From contig NW_024881296.1 in NCBI RefSeq assembly GCF_018691265.1, positions 2,502,279 to 2,566,278 of the forward strand: a DNA stretch of 64,000 nucleotides. The letters are read 5' to 3'. The notes below the pieces were generated by a model. It was given only the letters and a program-made list of their open reading frames with translations, had not been told where the DNA came from and searched no databases. The translations under genes and the position numbers were made by a program. Below, piece after piece: positions 25,398-37,300 of the stretch. This DNA comes from Tyto alba. Its lineage: Eukaryota > Chordata > Aves > Strigiformes > Tytonidae. Every line of letters begins with the position of its first letter. Within the stretch, counting starts at the first letter, position 1.

Positions 25398-26100
25398 GAA
25401 TTCTTCGCCTGAGTGTGCAGAGAGGAGAGGGGACAGATGCCAGAAAGACACATAAAGTTCCCGGCAGAGACAGAGAAATGCTTAAGGAAATCAAGATCTC
25501 ATCAGTGCTGGTGATCAAGAAAGTGGAATGTGGGAAAACTGAAAAAAAAAAATGTAAGAACACACGTGTTGTATCCCAAAATTTAAGTAAGAGTGGAAGA
25601 AATATGGTAGAGATGCTTAGAACCTGGAAAGCACTTGGCAGGAAGCCATATGCGCCAGCAGAAATCTGACACTGTGCTACCATATGGTTAAAGCTAAATT
25701 CAGGTTGTAGATGCCACCCAGCAAGCAGGTATTTTTGCTTCAAAGACCTTTTGGCAGTAAAGGAAATTTTACTAGCAATAAAAAGGCCAGTCATCTTTGC
25801 TTCCTTCTTGCTTGCCCAGTTTCCTTTCCACCACCTGCTTTTTGCAAAGTTAGCTTGTGACAGAAAGGGTGCCTGCAAGGGAATATTCCTGAGGAGCTGT
25901 GTGGTCACTGTGGTTCCCCACAGTGTATCTCATATGCCCTGTTGTAGCTGCAGTACTTGGTACCACTCCCAGGGTGCATTTATACCTTTAAACTGAAGTT
26001 TTTAAACACTTCTAGAAAACAGAAGCCTTTCCAAAGACATAGGGAATCCACATTAAATTGCAAAATCAGTGATCTCGATCTGTAGAAGCTATAGACCCTA
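22918..26100. other. Non-coding stretch around a long A run
   Basis: The strip around 25150-25670 is purine-biased on the plus strand and contains the 27-base A run. A long minus-strand open frame (about 25327-25908) passes through the complementary T run and is judged spurious. Nothing else is recognised. Confidence 0.5.
25366..25392. repeat. Poly-A run, 27 bases
   Basis: An uninterrupted A run inside a purine-biased strip. Confidence 0.92.
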
Positions 26101-26104
26101 AAGG

Positions 26105-26210
26105 ATTTGGCCCTGCACACACCAGCTCAGCTTTAAGCATGTGACTATTCCATTGATGCCAGTAGAATTGCTCATGAACATCCATCTGAGTACACGTGCT
26201 ACTGCTCCAG
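26105..26210. repeat. Palindromic repeat relic, same class as 16405-16512
   Basis: Contains 'ctttaagcatgtgactattc' (26131-26150) followed by 'cattgatgccagtag' and, further on, 'agtacacgtgct'. The order of these phrases matches the left arm, centre and right arm of the palindromic element at 16405, though the right arm is badly eroded. Confidence 0.55.
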
Positions 26211-26529
26211 TGAAGAAGCAGTCATTAAACGGGGCCTACAGCATGTATATCATACAAATGGAAATAGCAAACAGAGAAATAGAAGGACTAAGGTTGGAAG
26301 GAGACTATGTCAATGACAGGCACTTAAGCAAAGAGAGTCAGGCCCTTTAAGAATTTATGGGGAATTTGGCTACACTAAGAATAGATGGTACTTGGAGCAG
26401 CAATGGGGCAGCTGCTATTCGTAGAAGTTTAGAATGGCTGTTCTAAACTTAGTGTGCAAGTATTCAGAGGTGGTAAATACTGAAGGCTATGCACAGATGC
26501 TACCAGGAAAAAAAAAATGCTGATTGAAG
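26211..26529. other. Non-coding stretch, possible CR1 trace
   Basis: The phrase 'ggactaaggttggaaggaga' (26285-26304) resembles the minus-strand CR1 terminus but is not followed by convincing CR1 sequence. No gene is supported. Confidence 0.4.
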
Positions 26530-26607
26530 AGCACGATCAGGCAAGGTGCTGAGTGCCAGTTCCTCAAAGGAGCTACACTGATCTAAACTGGTTGATAATC
26601 CAGCCCC
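26530..26607. repeat. Palindromic repeat relic
   Basis: 'aaggtgctgagtgccagttc' is followed by 'gagctacactgatctaaact' and 'ataatccagcccc'. These phrases resemble a decayed amniote repeat that I recall with a 'gctacactgatttacacc' segment. The identification is from memory of the repeat and is moderate at best. Confidence 0.45.
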
Positions 26608-29312
26608 TACATGCTTCCTTCCACTCCTAGCAATGAGATTTCAGAGCTCTGCATCATGCAGGAATATTTTTTTCATTACACAGATTATACACATGGGGCC
26701 TAATCTCACTAACATCAAGGGCAGACCTTTGAACAACTCCAATGGTTGGTATGGACTTTCGATGAGCATATCCATTCTTATCACCTACAGAACTTCCCCC
26801 AGTCACCACTGAGTAACTGTCTTTACTCTGCTGGGAATGGCTTTGATAACACTCCCAATCAACATTTAAACTAAGGCCATAAAAGTAAAATAGGTTGATA
26901 CCAAGCACAATTGCATGCATCAGATATACATAGTGCAGGTGCTGGGAGGACAACAGGGAGAATTCAGCTACACTGTGTGAAACCTCCGTGATCAGTGGCC
27001 AGGGGCTGTGCACTGTACTCTTTGGGTGAAAGTCTGCCCAGCAATCACTCAGCAACCTTTGCAGACGATAATGACATGCCTAAAATAAATAGAAGTGCAC
27101 CTGAGAAATTCAGAACAAGACAGAAATAAGAGCAGAAGCTGTAACTCTTTGGAAGATTTATAATTTATGACCATTCCATGGCATGAGTTCAACTGTGACC
27201 TCTCAGCTGGCAGCTGTCTTTATGCTGCTTTCTCCTTCCACCTGCCTAGTGAGAAAACAGCCACCGTCTCTGTGAGCATGGATAAATCTGCCATACTGAC
27301 TTACATAATGAACTCTCTGGAGGGAGACTGAAGTAGTCCAGAGAATAAATCTAGCCCTCAGAAACAGTAGCAAGGTTGTCCAAGTTTACAGCATCTCTTT
27401 TTAACCGCTTTGGTGTGGACCTGAGTGTCTATAATTATAACTGGCACTACCTGACATGATGAAGCTGGGAATCCTCTGCAACATGATGGATGTCTTGCTC
27501 AGGACAAGTCAGAGTCGGACACAAAAAGCATCCAGGACAGGCCAATGATGCAATACGCAGTTCTCATCTGACGTGGCAGCTCTGGGCTTTGAAGCCTTTC
27601 CCAAGGACATTCAGGTGGGCAAAATGGTTTTACAAGAGAAAAATATCTTCACTGAAGTGCTCCGATCACAAGGACAAAATATTGAGTTACATCATTAGAT
27701 TTTAAGGCCAAAAAGCATTCTTAGTTGAGATGGATTAATGGGTTCCTTCCAGTCCTCCTACTCTTCCAATGGGAATATGGCAGACATTAAATTGATGCTG
27801 AATCTAACCCATGCCAGATATACGTCCTCCTCTAATACAATCCCTCTAAGGCAAAGCATCTTGGTATGCTCCAGCAAAGTATTTTAAGCAAACCAAACAG
27901 CCGTCTGTGACTGGGAATTACAGTTTGTAAAAGAAGCCACTGTTATTTTTAAATTAACAGCTTAAAAAACGAATAGCAGAGACTACCTTTAGTTTACGGT
28001 TAATATTAAGGATTCATGTCTAAATATGGGGTTTGGACTGTGATTCATTTGTGTGGTGATAGATAGTAAATTAATTCTAATAGGTAGTCAATGAATTGCC
28101 CATCACTGTAGCTTATCTTGAACACCTGCAGATGTGCTTGGCCACCTTTCAAACATATTTACAACAAACATCTGTTAAGCCACACAGAAATAGGACATCA
28201 GCACAAAGGTAAGGAAACTACAGTATCATACAACATTATGGCCAGGACTGATGCCAACACCACAAAATCCCTTCTAGGCAAGCCCATTATTCTCATCAGA
28301 CCCTAGCTTTATTCATGCAACTTCTTTCTCCTGTAGCTCTAGTTTACATCTGAGCTTGACGCAGTCTCATGAACAAGGAAAGTCATCCCAAGATATCTGC
28401 AAAGCCACCTTCAACTTCACCATACTGTAGCTTTTCTCTGGAGGCAGCAATAAATGGTAGAACAAGCGGGTGAAGAGAGGCTCCTGAACCCACCTTCCCT
28501 ACTGGAAAGGATGCTTTGCAACAAGGATTATTTTTATTTTTCTTCTAGGCCCTGAAGAGTGCACCATGACTGCTCTATGTTATTCTTGCCTCTCTATCAT
28601 TCTCCTCCTCGTCCCTGTTTTGTGTAGGATTTACAGAGTCAAAGTCCTCTCCAATTTTATCTCCTCTGTTCCGCAAACCTTATCACACACACCAGACATA
28701 GCTTGCTTCTGTTGTGCTTAAGTTGTTTCCACCCTTTTTCCTGCAGTGCTTAGATTCCAGTAGTCCATGACATTTGCCATTTCTTAACTAGAGTGGAAAC
28801 TTTATTATGCAAAAAGAGTATTATTTGGCTGGAACTCATGAAATTACAAGTCTTTCTATTCTATTATGGCAATAACACTCAAACCTTGTGGCCTCTAGAT
28901 CTCCATCAGTAGTAATAGCAAGAATTCTCCCTCAGCCCTTATCCATATTCCTGCTTTGTACCCATAACCTTCAAAGAACAGGAAGGCCTTTGAAGGGATG
29001 CAGAAGAGCACTGACCAAAAGAAGGCTCAGTTTTCTGAGAGAGTTTAATGATAAATTTGAACGCCAAAACCAATAATCAGAAGCACTTGATAGGAGTTAC
29101 CTTTCAACTACTTTAAGAAGCTCTTTTGGCAGAGGCAGCCTGCAAGCAAGCAATAGGACTGTGAACCTTCAATGTGCTTTTCTAAGGACAAAAAAAAAAG
29201 CTGTCAAGAACTTCAGTATAAGTGTCCCTGTCCAAGTCCCACAGTGAAGTTACGCACAGCTGTGTGAAGAAATGGTGCAATGCACTATTCAGACTGCTAA
29301 AGCCAGATGTCC
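26608..29312. other. Non-coding stretch, one candidate conserved block
   Basis: Unique sequence. About 27905-28115 is AT-rich with TTAATTCTAAT and AATTAACAG-type sites and reads like a conserved non-coding block. A weak CR1-like phrase, 'agattttaaggccaaaaag', sits at 27697-27715. No gene is supported. Confidence 0.45.
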
Positions 29313-29368
29313 AAAGGTTCTGAGCACCCTCAACTTCCCACAACCAGAACTGGGCACTGAGCAAACAA
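29313..29368. repeat. Palindromic repeat relic
   Basis: 'gttctgagcaccctcaactt' (29317-29336) and, about 15 bases on, 'gggcactgagc' form the two sides of a degenerate inverted repeat built on a 'gctgagcaccctcaact' phrase. Short and eroded. Confidence 0.45.
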
Positions 29369-30671
29369 CCTTGCATATGTTCTTCTCTTTAAACATGCAC
29401 TTCCATATTGCTTAATTATCTGACTCTGAAAGCATTTTGTTAGAAGATATGCGAGGCACATTCCAGTAACAGAGATGTACTGCAGTTTCCAAGATGTAGT
29501 TCATAAAAGCACTATGGTAATCTTAATATCCCAGATACTGTTGACAGTACAGTTGAGCAATGTAGCATAACCATCTGCCAGTTAAGGTAATGATCAGGCA
29601 GCATGTGTCAGAGAGAACGAGGGAGAGAAGAAGAGCAAGCTATTGGCCAGCAGAGGAAAATTGATGTATCTCAGTGCTTTCCTGGCAGAGACTTTGTTCT
29701 CAGGCCTTTCACTCTTAGATTTCAGGTATCATCCTTCTCTTTCCTTGCCTTCCCTCCCACAACATGACTTGTATCCTCACAGGGACTCAGATCTCAGTTA
29801 AGTGTTTATTCCCCCATGGCATTAGATACTATTACATGGCAGAAAGCTGACACCACTTCCTTATAGATCTTATAGATCTAAAGCAAGCAAGTGTATATTT
29901 TGACCCTCCTAAATTGATGTACCTCTTCGGACCACTAAAATCCTTTTCTAAACATACCTATCTTCAGAATTATGATTTTTCCATCCCCCTTCTCTTTTGC
30001 ACAGAGTAAAGGAGAGCCCCTGCCTTGTCTGAATTGATAAAATTCAAAACACAACGAGGGATAAGTCAACATGCCCAGGATCTCCACCAAAACATCGACA
30101 CAAACTGTCCAAGTGGATCTGAGCTTGTAAGTCCCTCAAGACCACATCTAACTAAGCACAAAATTAACTCCTTTCAGAAACTATCCTAATGAGCATGCAT
30201 TCCTACATATTTATTTATTTTTTTAAAACTCACTTGTTAAAGGCTAGATTCTAACCTGAACCACAATGATTTGTACTCAGGATCTCCACCACTGAACTTC
30301 TCCACACATTGTATGACTGTGCACGACTTGCCTGTACTACCAGCAAGGTTCCCTTCAGTACACCGGTCACCATCCACCCACCGTGGTGTTGTCTGAAGTG
30401 ATGGATTGAGAGAGCACAGAGTCACAGCACATGGTGTTACAACTGTAGGAAGTGGTTTTCTTCTTCCTTGCCATTTATGTTTGAAAATGGGATATTATTG
30501 CTGGGCCTGGATGTGGAAACTCAAAAAAAAGTCTGGGGAATAGCAGTAAGGAATGTTGATTGGTCAGCAAGATTTGGGAAGAAAGGAAATGATCTATTTT
30601 GTGAATTGAAATTATCCCCTTAATGAATTTGGCTCACTATTTCGAGTAAAAAAAAACCCCTCACCTCATGC
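29369..30671. other. Non-coding stretch, nothing named
   Basis: A perfect 9-bp tandem unit (TTATAGATC twice) lies at about 29860-29877. Otherwise unique sequence with no open frame above chance. Confidence 0.5.
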
Positions 30672-30706
30672 TTTATTTAAAAAAAGAAAAAAAAAAAAAA
30701 AAAAAA
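30672..30706. repeat. Poly-A tract
   Basis: An A-rich run interrupted by one G, ending immediately upstream of the E-box pair at 30711. Confidence 0.9.
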
Positions 30707-31080
30707 GTGTCAGCTGTCCAAAAATACTGAACAGCTGTCCTGAAATAGCAGATTTTCCTGTATGTTTTTTTTATGATTCAGTCCATTCCATAATTTTGCA
30801 ATTAGAACTGCAGACAGTTCTATTTTGCTTGCAAGAAATATGCACAATATGGCATGTGCCTCATAATCTTCTGTGATTAATGTATAAAAACACAGTCAGA
30901 ACATATTTATGCGATGGTTTGAAGAATTATAGAGTTTGATCTTGGTTTCACTCACAGCCAATGGTTAAGGAGCACTTTAATCTGCTACAGGTGAAAAGGT
31001 AATGCAAACATTCTCGTGTTTATTTAGGACAGCTATTGGAAATATTTCATGCCATATTTCAAATACAAATACTCTTTAGC
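30707..31080. promoter_or_regulatory. Candidate conserved regulatory block with paired E-boxes
   Basis: Two identical CAGCTGTCC sites at 30711-30719 and 30732-30740 are 21 bp apart, about two helical turns. They are followed by unique AT-rich sequence containing ATTTTGCAATTAG and CTGTGATTAATG. There are no stretches of repeat and no open frame. CAGCTG is the core bound by class I/II bHLH dimers. Function is inferred. Confidence 0.35.
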
Positions 31081-31445
31081 TGTCTCCAAGTCAAGGAAAT
31101 ATAAAGTCATTAGTATATGGTTTTCTACAATCTATTGTAAATATTAAAATTACACAGGTCATTTGACCCAAATTGAGATTTCTGACTAGTTTCTTCACAG
31201 TCTTGGCTTCCAAGGGACTATGAGAAGAAGCAGTCTCCACCATGGCATTACAGTACTGCAAATCCCACTCCATAATGAAGTGGGAATGTTACTTCAGGAC
31301 ATTCTTGGTAAAGGCTTCAAGCTACCTAAGGACTGAAAGCAAGAGTCTGGTGTCATCTGAGTCAATGGAGAAACCCCCTTTGCCTCCCAAGGCTAAACAC
31401 TGCTTTTAAAACATGCCTTATGTGAATAGTCATCTTAATCTCCTT

Positions 31446-31480
31446 TCTTTTTTTTTTTTCTTTTTCTTTTTTTCTTTTTT
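31446..31480. repeat. T-rich tract with C interruptions
   Basis: T runs punctuated by single C bases. Confidence 0.88.
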
Positions 31481-32159
31481 GTCTGATGTACAGAGGTTAA
31501 GAACCTCATCTGCTGTCAGTGGGATTACCATTTTGGCATTCGCATGAGAATCCTTACTAAGAAGTCTCCAAGGAAGATCTTACACATGCCAGCCATGCTT
31601 AGTGTTCAGCAGGTTGGTTGATTATTTTTTGTAGGCTTGGATTCATCTTCATATCAACAAAGGAAATCTCCTACAAGGACCTAAGAGGTGACGTGTCCCA
31701 TCCAAATCCACCCATTGCACAGAGCTTCAGCTGGGTCACAATTTACTTCACGTATTTCCTCTCAGGACGTTTGTGTTTTTTCTGCTAGCTGAACTTTCAA
31801 GTCTAAAACTACACAGTGTGCTACTTGTGCTTCATGTGCTAAGGAATGACTCTCCATCCCAAGCTCCTCATACAAAAACATCTTAATTTTATTCATATGT
31901 TTAGATAAAACATTAAGTCCAGGAACACTTAAACAATGAATGATGGGATAAAGCTCCAGCAGTGGCCAAGTGTTCATGCATCAAGTAACATTCAGATCCC
32001 AGAAACTTTCTCCTACTTCTTCTCCCCCATCCTAACCACACCATCTTTCCAAAATCCCCATCTGCTTAATCTCTTCTTGCTGAGTGCCTGCAAGGCCTCA
32101 GGTTTAGTAGCTTTCATACAGTTCACCTCTGCTCTGTAAAACTGTGGAGAGGAACTGGG

Positions 32160-32227
32160 AAAAAAAATGCAAACAAAATGAAACAAAACAACAACAAAAC
32201 AAAACAATGACAACAACAAAAACAACA
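32160..32227. repeat. A-rich (AAAAC / CAA)n tract
   Basis: AAAAC, CAACAA and related units over about 68 bases. Confidence 0.88.
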
Positions 32228-32654
32228 TGATCAAAACAACCCCATACATGTTCTGGGTCAAACTGACATCTGATATAGGGGCTACATCTTCACTGAAGTC
32301 ATTCAGGTTTTCCCTGTCTGTGCTCTTCAAGGTGAATTTGGCTCATGATATGGCCTGAGATAACTTACTGCCTGAAGCCTAGAGGACCTTAGCTCAGCCT
32401 TGCAGTGACAAGGAAGCTGCGCAGAACTGCAGAGTTACTTTTCATCTACTTTGAATATTCAAGTGACCCAAGTATTTAGTCAGTCATGAACAGAAATTTA
32501 TGAAGCCTTGGGCATTTTCAGTCTAACAATCTGAAACTATTGGACAGAATTTACATACAGTAGCACAGGGCTACTCTGAAAATGGAACTCCAGCTATTTG
32601 TTTCAGATGACAGGTCACTTGATTCTAAGGTTAGTTATAAGAGAAGCCAGATAC

Positions 32655-32768
32655 TAATGCACTACGGCTTGGGAGACCTGGGTGTAGTACCTAGCTCTAA
32701 TAAGGAATTTGTATGCAATTTACAATCAAAAGAGCTACTATCTGACTTCAGGCACCTGAGTTAGGAGC
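32655..32768 (+). mobile_element. MIR-like tRNA-derived SINE relic
   Basis: 'cttgggagacctgggtgtag' (about 32668-32687) resembles the tRNA-head segment of MIR-type SINEs. It is followed by 'cctagctctaat' and then, after a core-like stretch, by 'gacttcaggcacctgagtta' (32743-32762), which matches the segment expected near the end of the core. Order and spacing fit a MIR/CORE-SINE. The copy is old and has lost recognisable polymerase III promoter boxes. Confidence 0.55.
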
Positions 32769-34084
32769 TGAGGATCCACACACACTCATTGAAGACGGGT
32801 AAGATTCCTGAGGTAGTCAGTGTCAGTCAGACTTTAGCAAAAAGCTACTTCTCTACCTTGACTGCAGAGGCAATTTTATTCATTTCCTAACACTGGGGGA
32901 TAAATATTACCCCATTGTGGCACAGCTACTTCTCTTGCCCACCTTGCAGTTCTTTGGAACATGGGGAGATGCCAACAATGTTTATTTGCATCACTTGACA
33001 CATGGGGGACTTGCATCTTGATGGAGTATGTGAGCAGTGTTACGCATGTCATTACAACGCGCTCTGTCCTGCATGAAAAAAAATCTTCACTGGGGGTGGG
33101 TTGAAAATATAGAGTTGCTGGGTAATCTTGAAGTAGCTCCTTCTGAGCACATAAAGGCAGATAGCACTAGCTGGAATGCCTTCACTTCATACTCCACACG
33201 ATCTCGGCTCTGCGGAGGGGGCAAAGATGTGGACATCCTTGAGACTTTTCTAATTCCTGGAAAAGTATCCCTGCTGCAAGAAACTGGTCTGGGCTGGACA
33301 GACAGCACATGCTGAGATGCTGCTGGAGTCACCACCTCCAAAAAAACATTCATTCACTGCTTTTCACAAATTCTAAACCCTTATGTAAAAAAAAAAAAAA
33401 AGGTACCATTTAACACTGTTTCACATGGGACTCCTCACACAAGCTTCCACAGCACTACCCTACTCTTACCTGTAACAGCATGCTTCTAGGCATTCAAATG
33501 TAGTGTTAGTATGCAGAGGGGTTAGAGAGAACAAAGTCAGACCAAAATATCATTTTATCCCTTGAGTCCACGAGCTATTGGCTGTGAATGTAAAGGAATT
33601 ATCACACACAAGCTTACTTCTACAGGCGGCCTGGCAGGAATGCATTCCCATTCAGTTAAAGATCCTTCATAGGGAGCAATAGAAATGTTCTGTTCCTTCA
33701 ATACCTTTTCATTCCTTTTCAAGCATTTATACAAGTATTCAGGGGCTTAACCAGAAATGAAAGAAATTCATTTTAGGTTATGTGTATTAAGAAGCTCTGG
33801 GACTCCTCTACCTGTCTGACTGTGCTAAAGATTTTGTTAGCTGACTCTTTTTACCTCTGGTAACTAGCAGTAAATTCCAGGATTGGATTATTCTGTTCAT
33901 CTGACACAAATTCTCTTTTCACACTGAGAAGCATTCAAAGCATTTGAAGACGTATGGGATTCATTCAGCATATTTACTGAAGACTTTAGTTGTAATCGCT
34001 TATAAACATCTGTTGCATTTTAGCTTAGTAAGTGTAAATAACAGAAATATAATGGCATATGCATGTTGAATGCCATCTCTTGGG
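32769..34084. other. Non-coding stretch, nothing named
   Basis: Unique sequence apart from an A run at 33387-33401. Short open frames on opposite strands near 33037-33353 overlap one another and match nothing known. Confidence 0.5.
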
Positions 34085-34233
34085 AAAAAAAAAAAACAAA
34101 AACAAAAACAAAAAACAAAAAACAAAGACAAAATCAAAAACAAACAAACAAAAACCCCATAAACAAGTTACATTGCTATTATCTGGCATTTGATCACAAA
34201 AAAAAAAAAAAAAAAAAAAAAAAAGAAAAAAAA
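34085..34233. repeat. A-rich tracts flanking about 40 bp of unique DNA
   Basis: (AAAAAC)n at 34085-34155, then unique sequence, then an A run of about 27 at 34198-34224 with a G interruption and more A to 34233. The tract borders the tRNA-derived relic downstream. Confidence 0.88.
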
Positions 34234-34244
34234 TACAACATACT

Positions 34245-34335
34245 GCTTGGGGAAGCAGAGTTGATTAATTGGCTAGCCTGTTAAACCATCTGCTCTTGAG
34301 GACCCAGCTTTGAATCCCAGTGCCCCTAGCTGGGT
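34245..34335 (+). mobile_element. tRNA-derived SINE relic
   Basis: A tRNA-like layout is visible: a degraded A-box region 'tggctagcctgttaaa' (34270-34285), 'catctgctcttgaggaccca' (34287-34306), and a B-box-like 'gctttgaatcc' (34307-34317). This is close to the polymerase III B-box consensus but with the CG position mutated. After the B box it reads 'cagtgcccctagctgggtca', which is not a tRNA acceptor stem. A decayed SINE head is the best reading; a free-standing tRNA gene is unlikely. Confidence 0.5.
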
Positions 34336-37300
34336 CAGCACTTTTTCTGGTGTTGAGAAGCAACATTAACTCTGCTGGCCTTTGCTTTTAGGAAGGAAGA
34401 AATAGTCCACGGAATTTCGTTTGCCTCAGAAAAACAGAAATACCTTCCCGGATTCTGAGCACCAATGTTAGCAAAGTTGTGTAAAAAGGAAGTATTGGAT
34501 CAGCATTGCCTAGGAAAAAAACAGGTAATGCTACAACTCATGAGGACTGAGTTCAAAATGTGTCTCTGGGAGCAGAGAATAACCTGATCATCCTTGGAGT
34601 GGAGTGTCATAAAATTAAAAGGAGAAAAAAGGGACCTGGGGCTTCTCTGTGGCACACTGAATAAATGCACTTCCTGACATTGTCTTTGATAGGGTCCCTA
34701 TCAGCTTGTCACTTGGGCAAAAGGTAATGCTGGCCTAGCAATAAATGCTGTAATAATGTTTCAAACCCTTTGAACTAGATATCACAAAAGCTGGGGGCAG
34801 TCAAAATGCCAAATAAAGTTAACTAAGCACAAGAGTGGAGGCCAGAGACAGATGCTGTGAGCTGAATGTCAGATCAAGGGATGAGATCAACAAGGTGCTT
34901 AAAGAGGCATTTCCTGGTTAACTCAGGAATCTCCAGCAACCTTTGTAGTCCTTCATACAAGCCTTATTAAAAGAATAGAGCGTGGGTTTTATAAGGGACA
35001 CGGAGATACAAATGCATGTTTATTTGAACTTATCAGATCTAACAGGAACTGTTTTGGGTAGCTGCTCTCCCCAGTGCAATGTTTCAATTAAAGTTATCAT
35101 AACAAGGATACAATGAAATGAAAGATTTCAGCTCTGAAAAACTGACATAACATCTGGTTTCTTGTATCCAGTGCCAAGTGCCTTACTACGTAGACATTAC
35201 CAGTAACTCCTTTTTTTCCCCCTATGAAACTTATTAACAATCTTGTTCATCAATAGTAACAATTCATTAGTAGCTTACTGGTATTTTGCATAAGTGTATG
35301 GAAAATGAATTATAACTGTACAAAATAGTGTTCACTCCCATACAGACATTAGCTTCACAGTTTAAATATGGCCTACATAAAAATTATGACAGTTCAAAGC
35401 TATGAGCAATGAAAACCCAGGAACTATAAGCAATGGTAGAACAACTGTGTGGGATACGTTGCACCTTAAGTATTGGCACAGTATGGGAAGGACTTGAGAA
35501 ACTATGCCAGTAGGATCACAAAGCCCCAAAATCCTCAACTTGGCAAGAAATCTCCCTTTGGCTTTCAGTGCCAGTGCGTCACTGCAGCATTTCCTCTAGC
35601 AGCCACCTAGGAACAGTATTTCCAAGGTGCCAGGAATGGCCTAGCAATTTTAAATACACTGGTCTTTCAACTCCAGTTTCAACTTGGTGACTCTGGGATG
35701 TGTTGTGTCCCTTGCTGTAGATACATTATCACCGTTACTTCAATTAGCAGGCTGCAGAGGGATCCAGGAACCAGCAATCTACACCAGGCAGTCTGAATGC
35801 CTTTTTCCTTTCATGGACATAAATATACATGTGTTTGTACATAAACACATTATGATTTTTCATACTTGTTAGTGACATGCTGCCATCCTGTATAATAGAG
35901 AAGGTGGAATGTAGATACTGTTACACATATGCAGATACATGTATGTGTTTTTGTTAACATGGTACATATGCCAGACAGATATTATGATGATTTGGTGGCA
36001 AATAAGGCAACATTCTCCCAGATGGGAAACACCAAAAGTAGCAATTTTTTTCAACTCTTGCCATGCCTTTCACAACCCAGACAGAATCCAGTGTTTTCAG
36101 ACTTGAATGATTAGCCATATGCGTTTCACTGAACATGCTGAGCCAGATCCCACCAGCAGCGCCCACTGAAATCCCTATAGTTGAATGTGAATAACGCAAG
36201 AGAAAATCTGTTTCTGATTTCTGAAAAAGATGCTGTATTTTTCTCACAACTGATAGTCTGTGCTGCTGGTAGTATAACATCTAGCACTGGTTAATGGTAC
36301 ATCTCTCCCATAGTTCCTCTACTCTTGAAGACACTACAGGATAGAAGTAACAGACCCATGCTGTTCTCGCCTCTCATCGTTCATGTGCCTGTGGGTGGTG
36401 CTGCTTCTTCTAACACGCACTGATCACTGTTCCCATGGCAGTCCATGTATTAGCATCATTAGGTGAGTTGTAAATGAAATCTGAGCCCTGAAGAGTACTT
36501 CTGCAGAGCACAGGGTAAGATGAGAGGGTCCCAAGTACCTACCATTTCTAGCAGATGAGATGCAAAAATGGTTGAAAGGAGAAATAAAGTACAGCCGAGA
36601 CCAAATTACACATGCAAGAGTTAGAGGAAAGGAGTCAGGTTCATTCTGCCCAGCATATTAACCCAAAGGCACTGTGCTTACCTCCACTCATCTTTTGAAA
36701 GTGGGGCAAAACACAAGGTTAAGCAGCCAATTTTTTCATATTGAATGGACAGGAAATGCTAGAAACAAGCAGTAATGGGTGGCTTCTGACTGAAATAGTC
36801 TTGACATACTGAACATTGTAGAAAATTAAAGTAATGTCAATATTTATTGTACAGATATGTGTATTGATTGTGCAGTAAACTAATCCAAAGTAATATATGC
36901 TATAATATTAGTTGAACTCCATTCAGAAAAAGAACACTGATGGGCAGAGAATGAAAAAAATCACAAAAAACTATTTATTAAATTAGTTCATGTGGACATC
37001 TGATTTCTGAGCAAATAGCAACAGCTACCACAAAGTATTAGACATCTTGCATGAGCAAAACAAAAAGAAACTAAGGCAACATTTCTAAAATACTCCACTG
37101 CAGCTTGTTGGAGTTTGCCAGTTTAGAGCAGCTGAGAAATTGGCTGTAGCACTCTGAAATTCAAATTCTGTAAGGTGCCCTTTATCCTCTCTCACTCATT
37201 TGTTTTTTTCTTATGAATGACTAGTGAATTTCTACATTCAGCGTTACCACACAACACACAAGTGCAAACACTGTGCTGTGCTTTGACCATGAGGGTATTA

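Larger units (their letters stand above)
31081..32654. other. Non-coding stretch with simple repeats
   Basis: Holds a T-rich tract at 31446-31480 and an A-rich tract at 32160-32227. The phrases 'gagtcaatggag' (about 31361) and 'gctgtcagtgggattacc' (about 31512) are weak echoes of the palindromic repeat class. No gene is supported. Confidence 0.45.

Noticed and set aside
25327..25908. Minus-strand open frame of 193 codons
   Set aside because: It is kept open by the complement of a 27-base A run and by purine bias of the plus strand. The product is serine, leucine and phenylalanine-rich without a family match.
34245..34335. Functional tRNA gene
   Set aside because: The A box is degraded, the B box has lost its CG step, and the ends do not form an acceptor stem.
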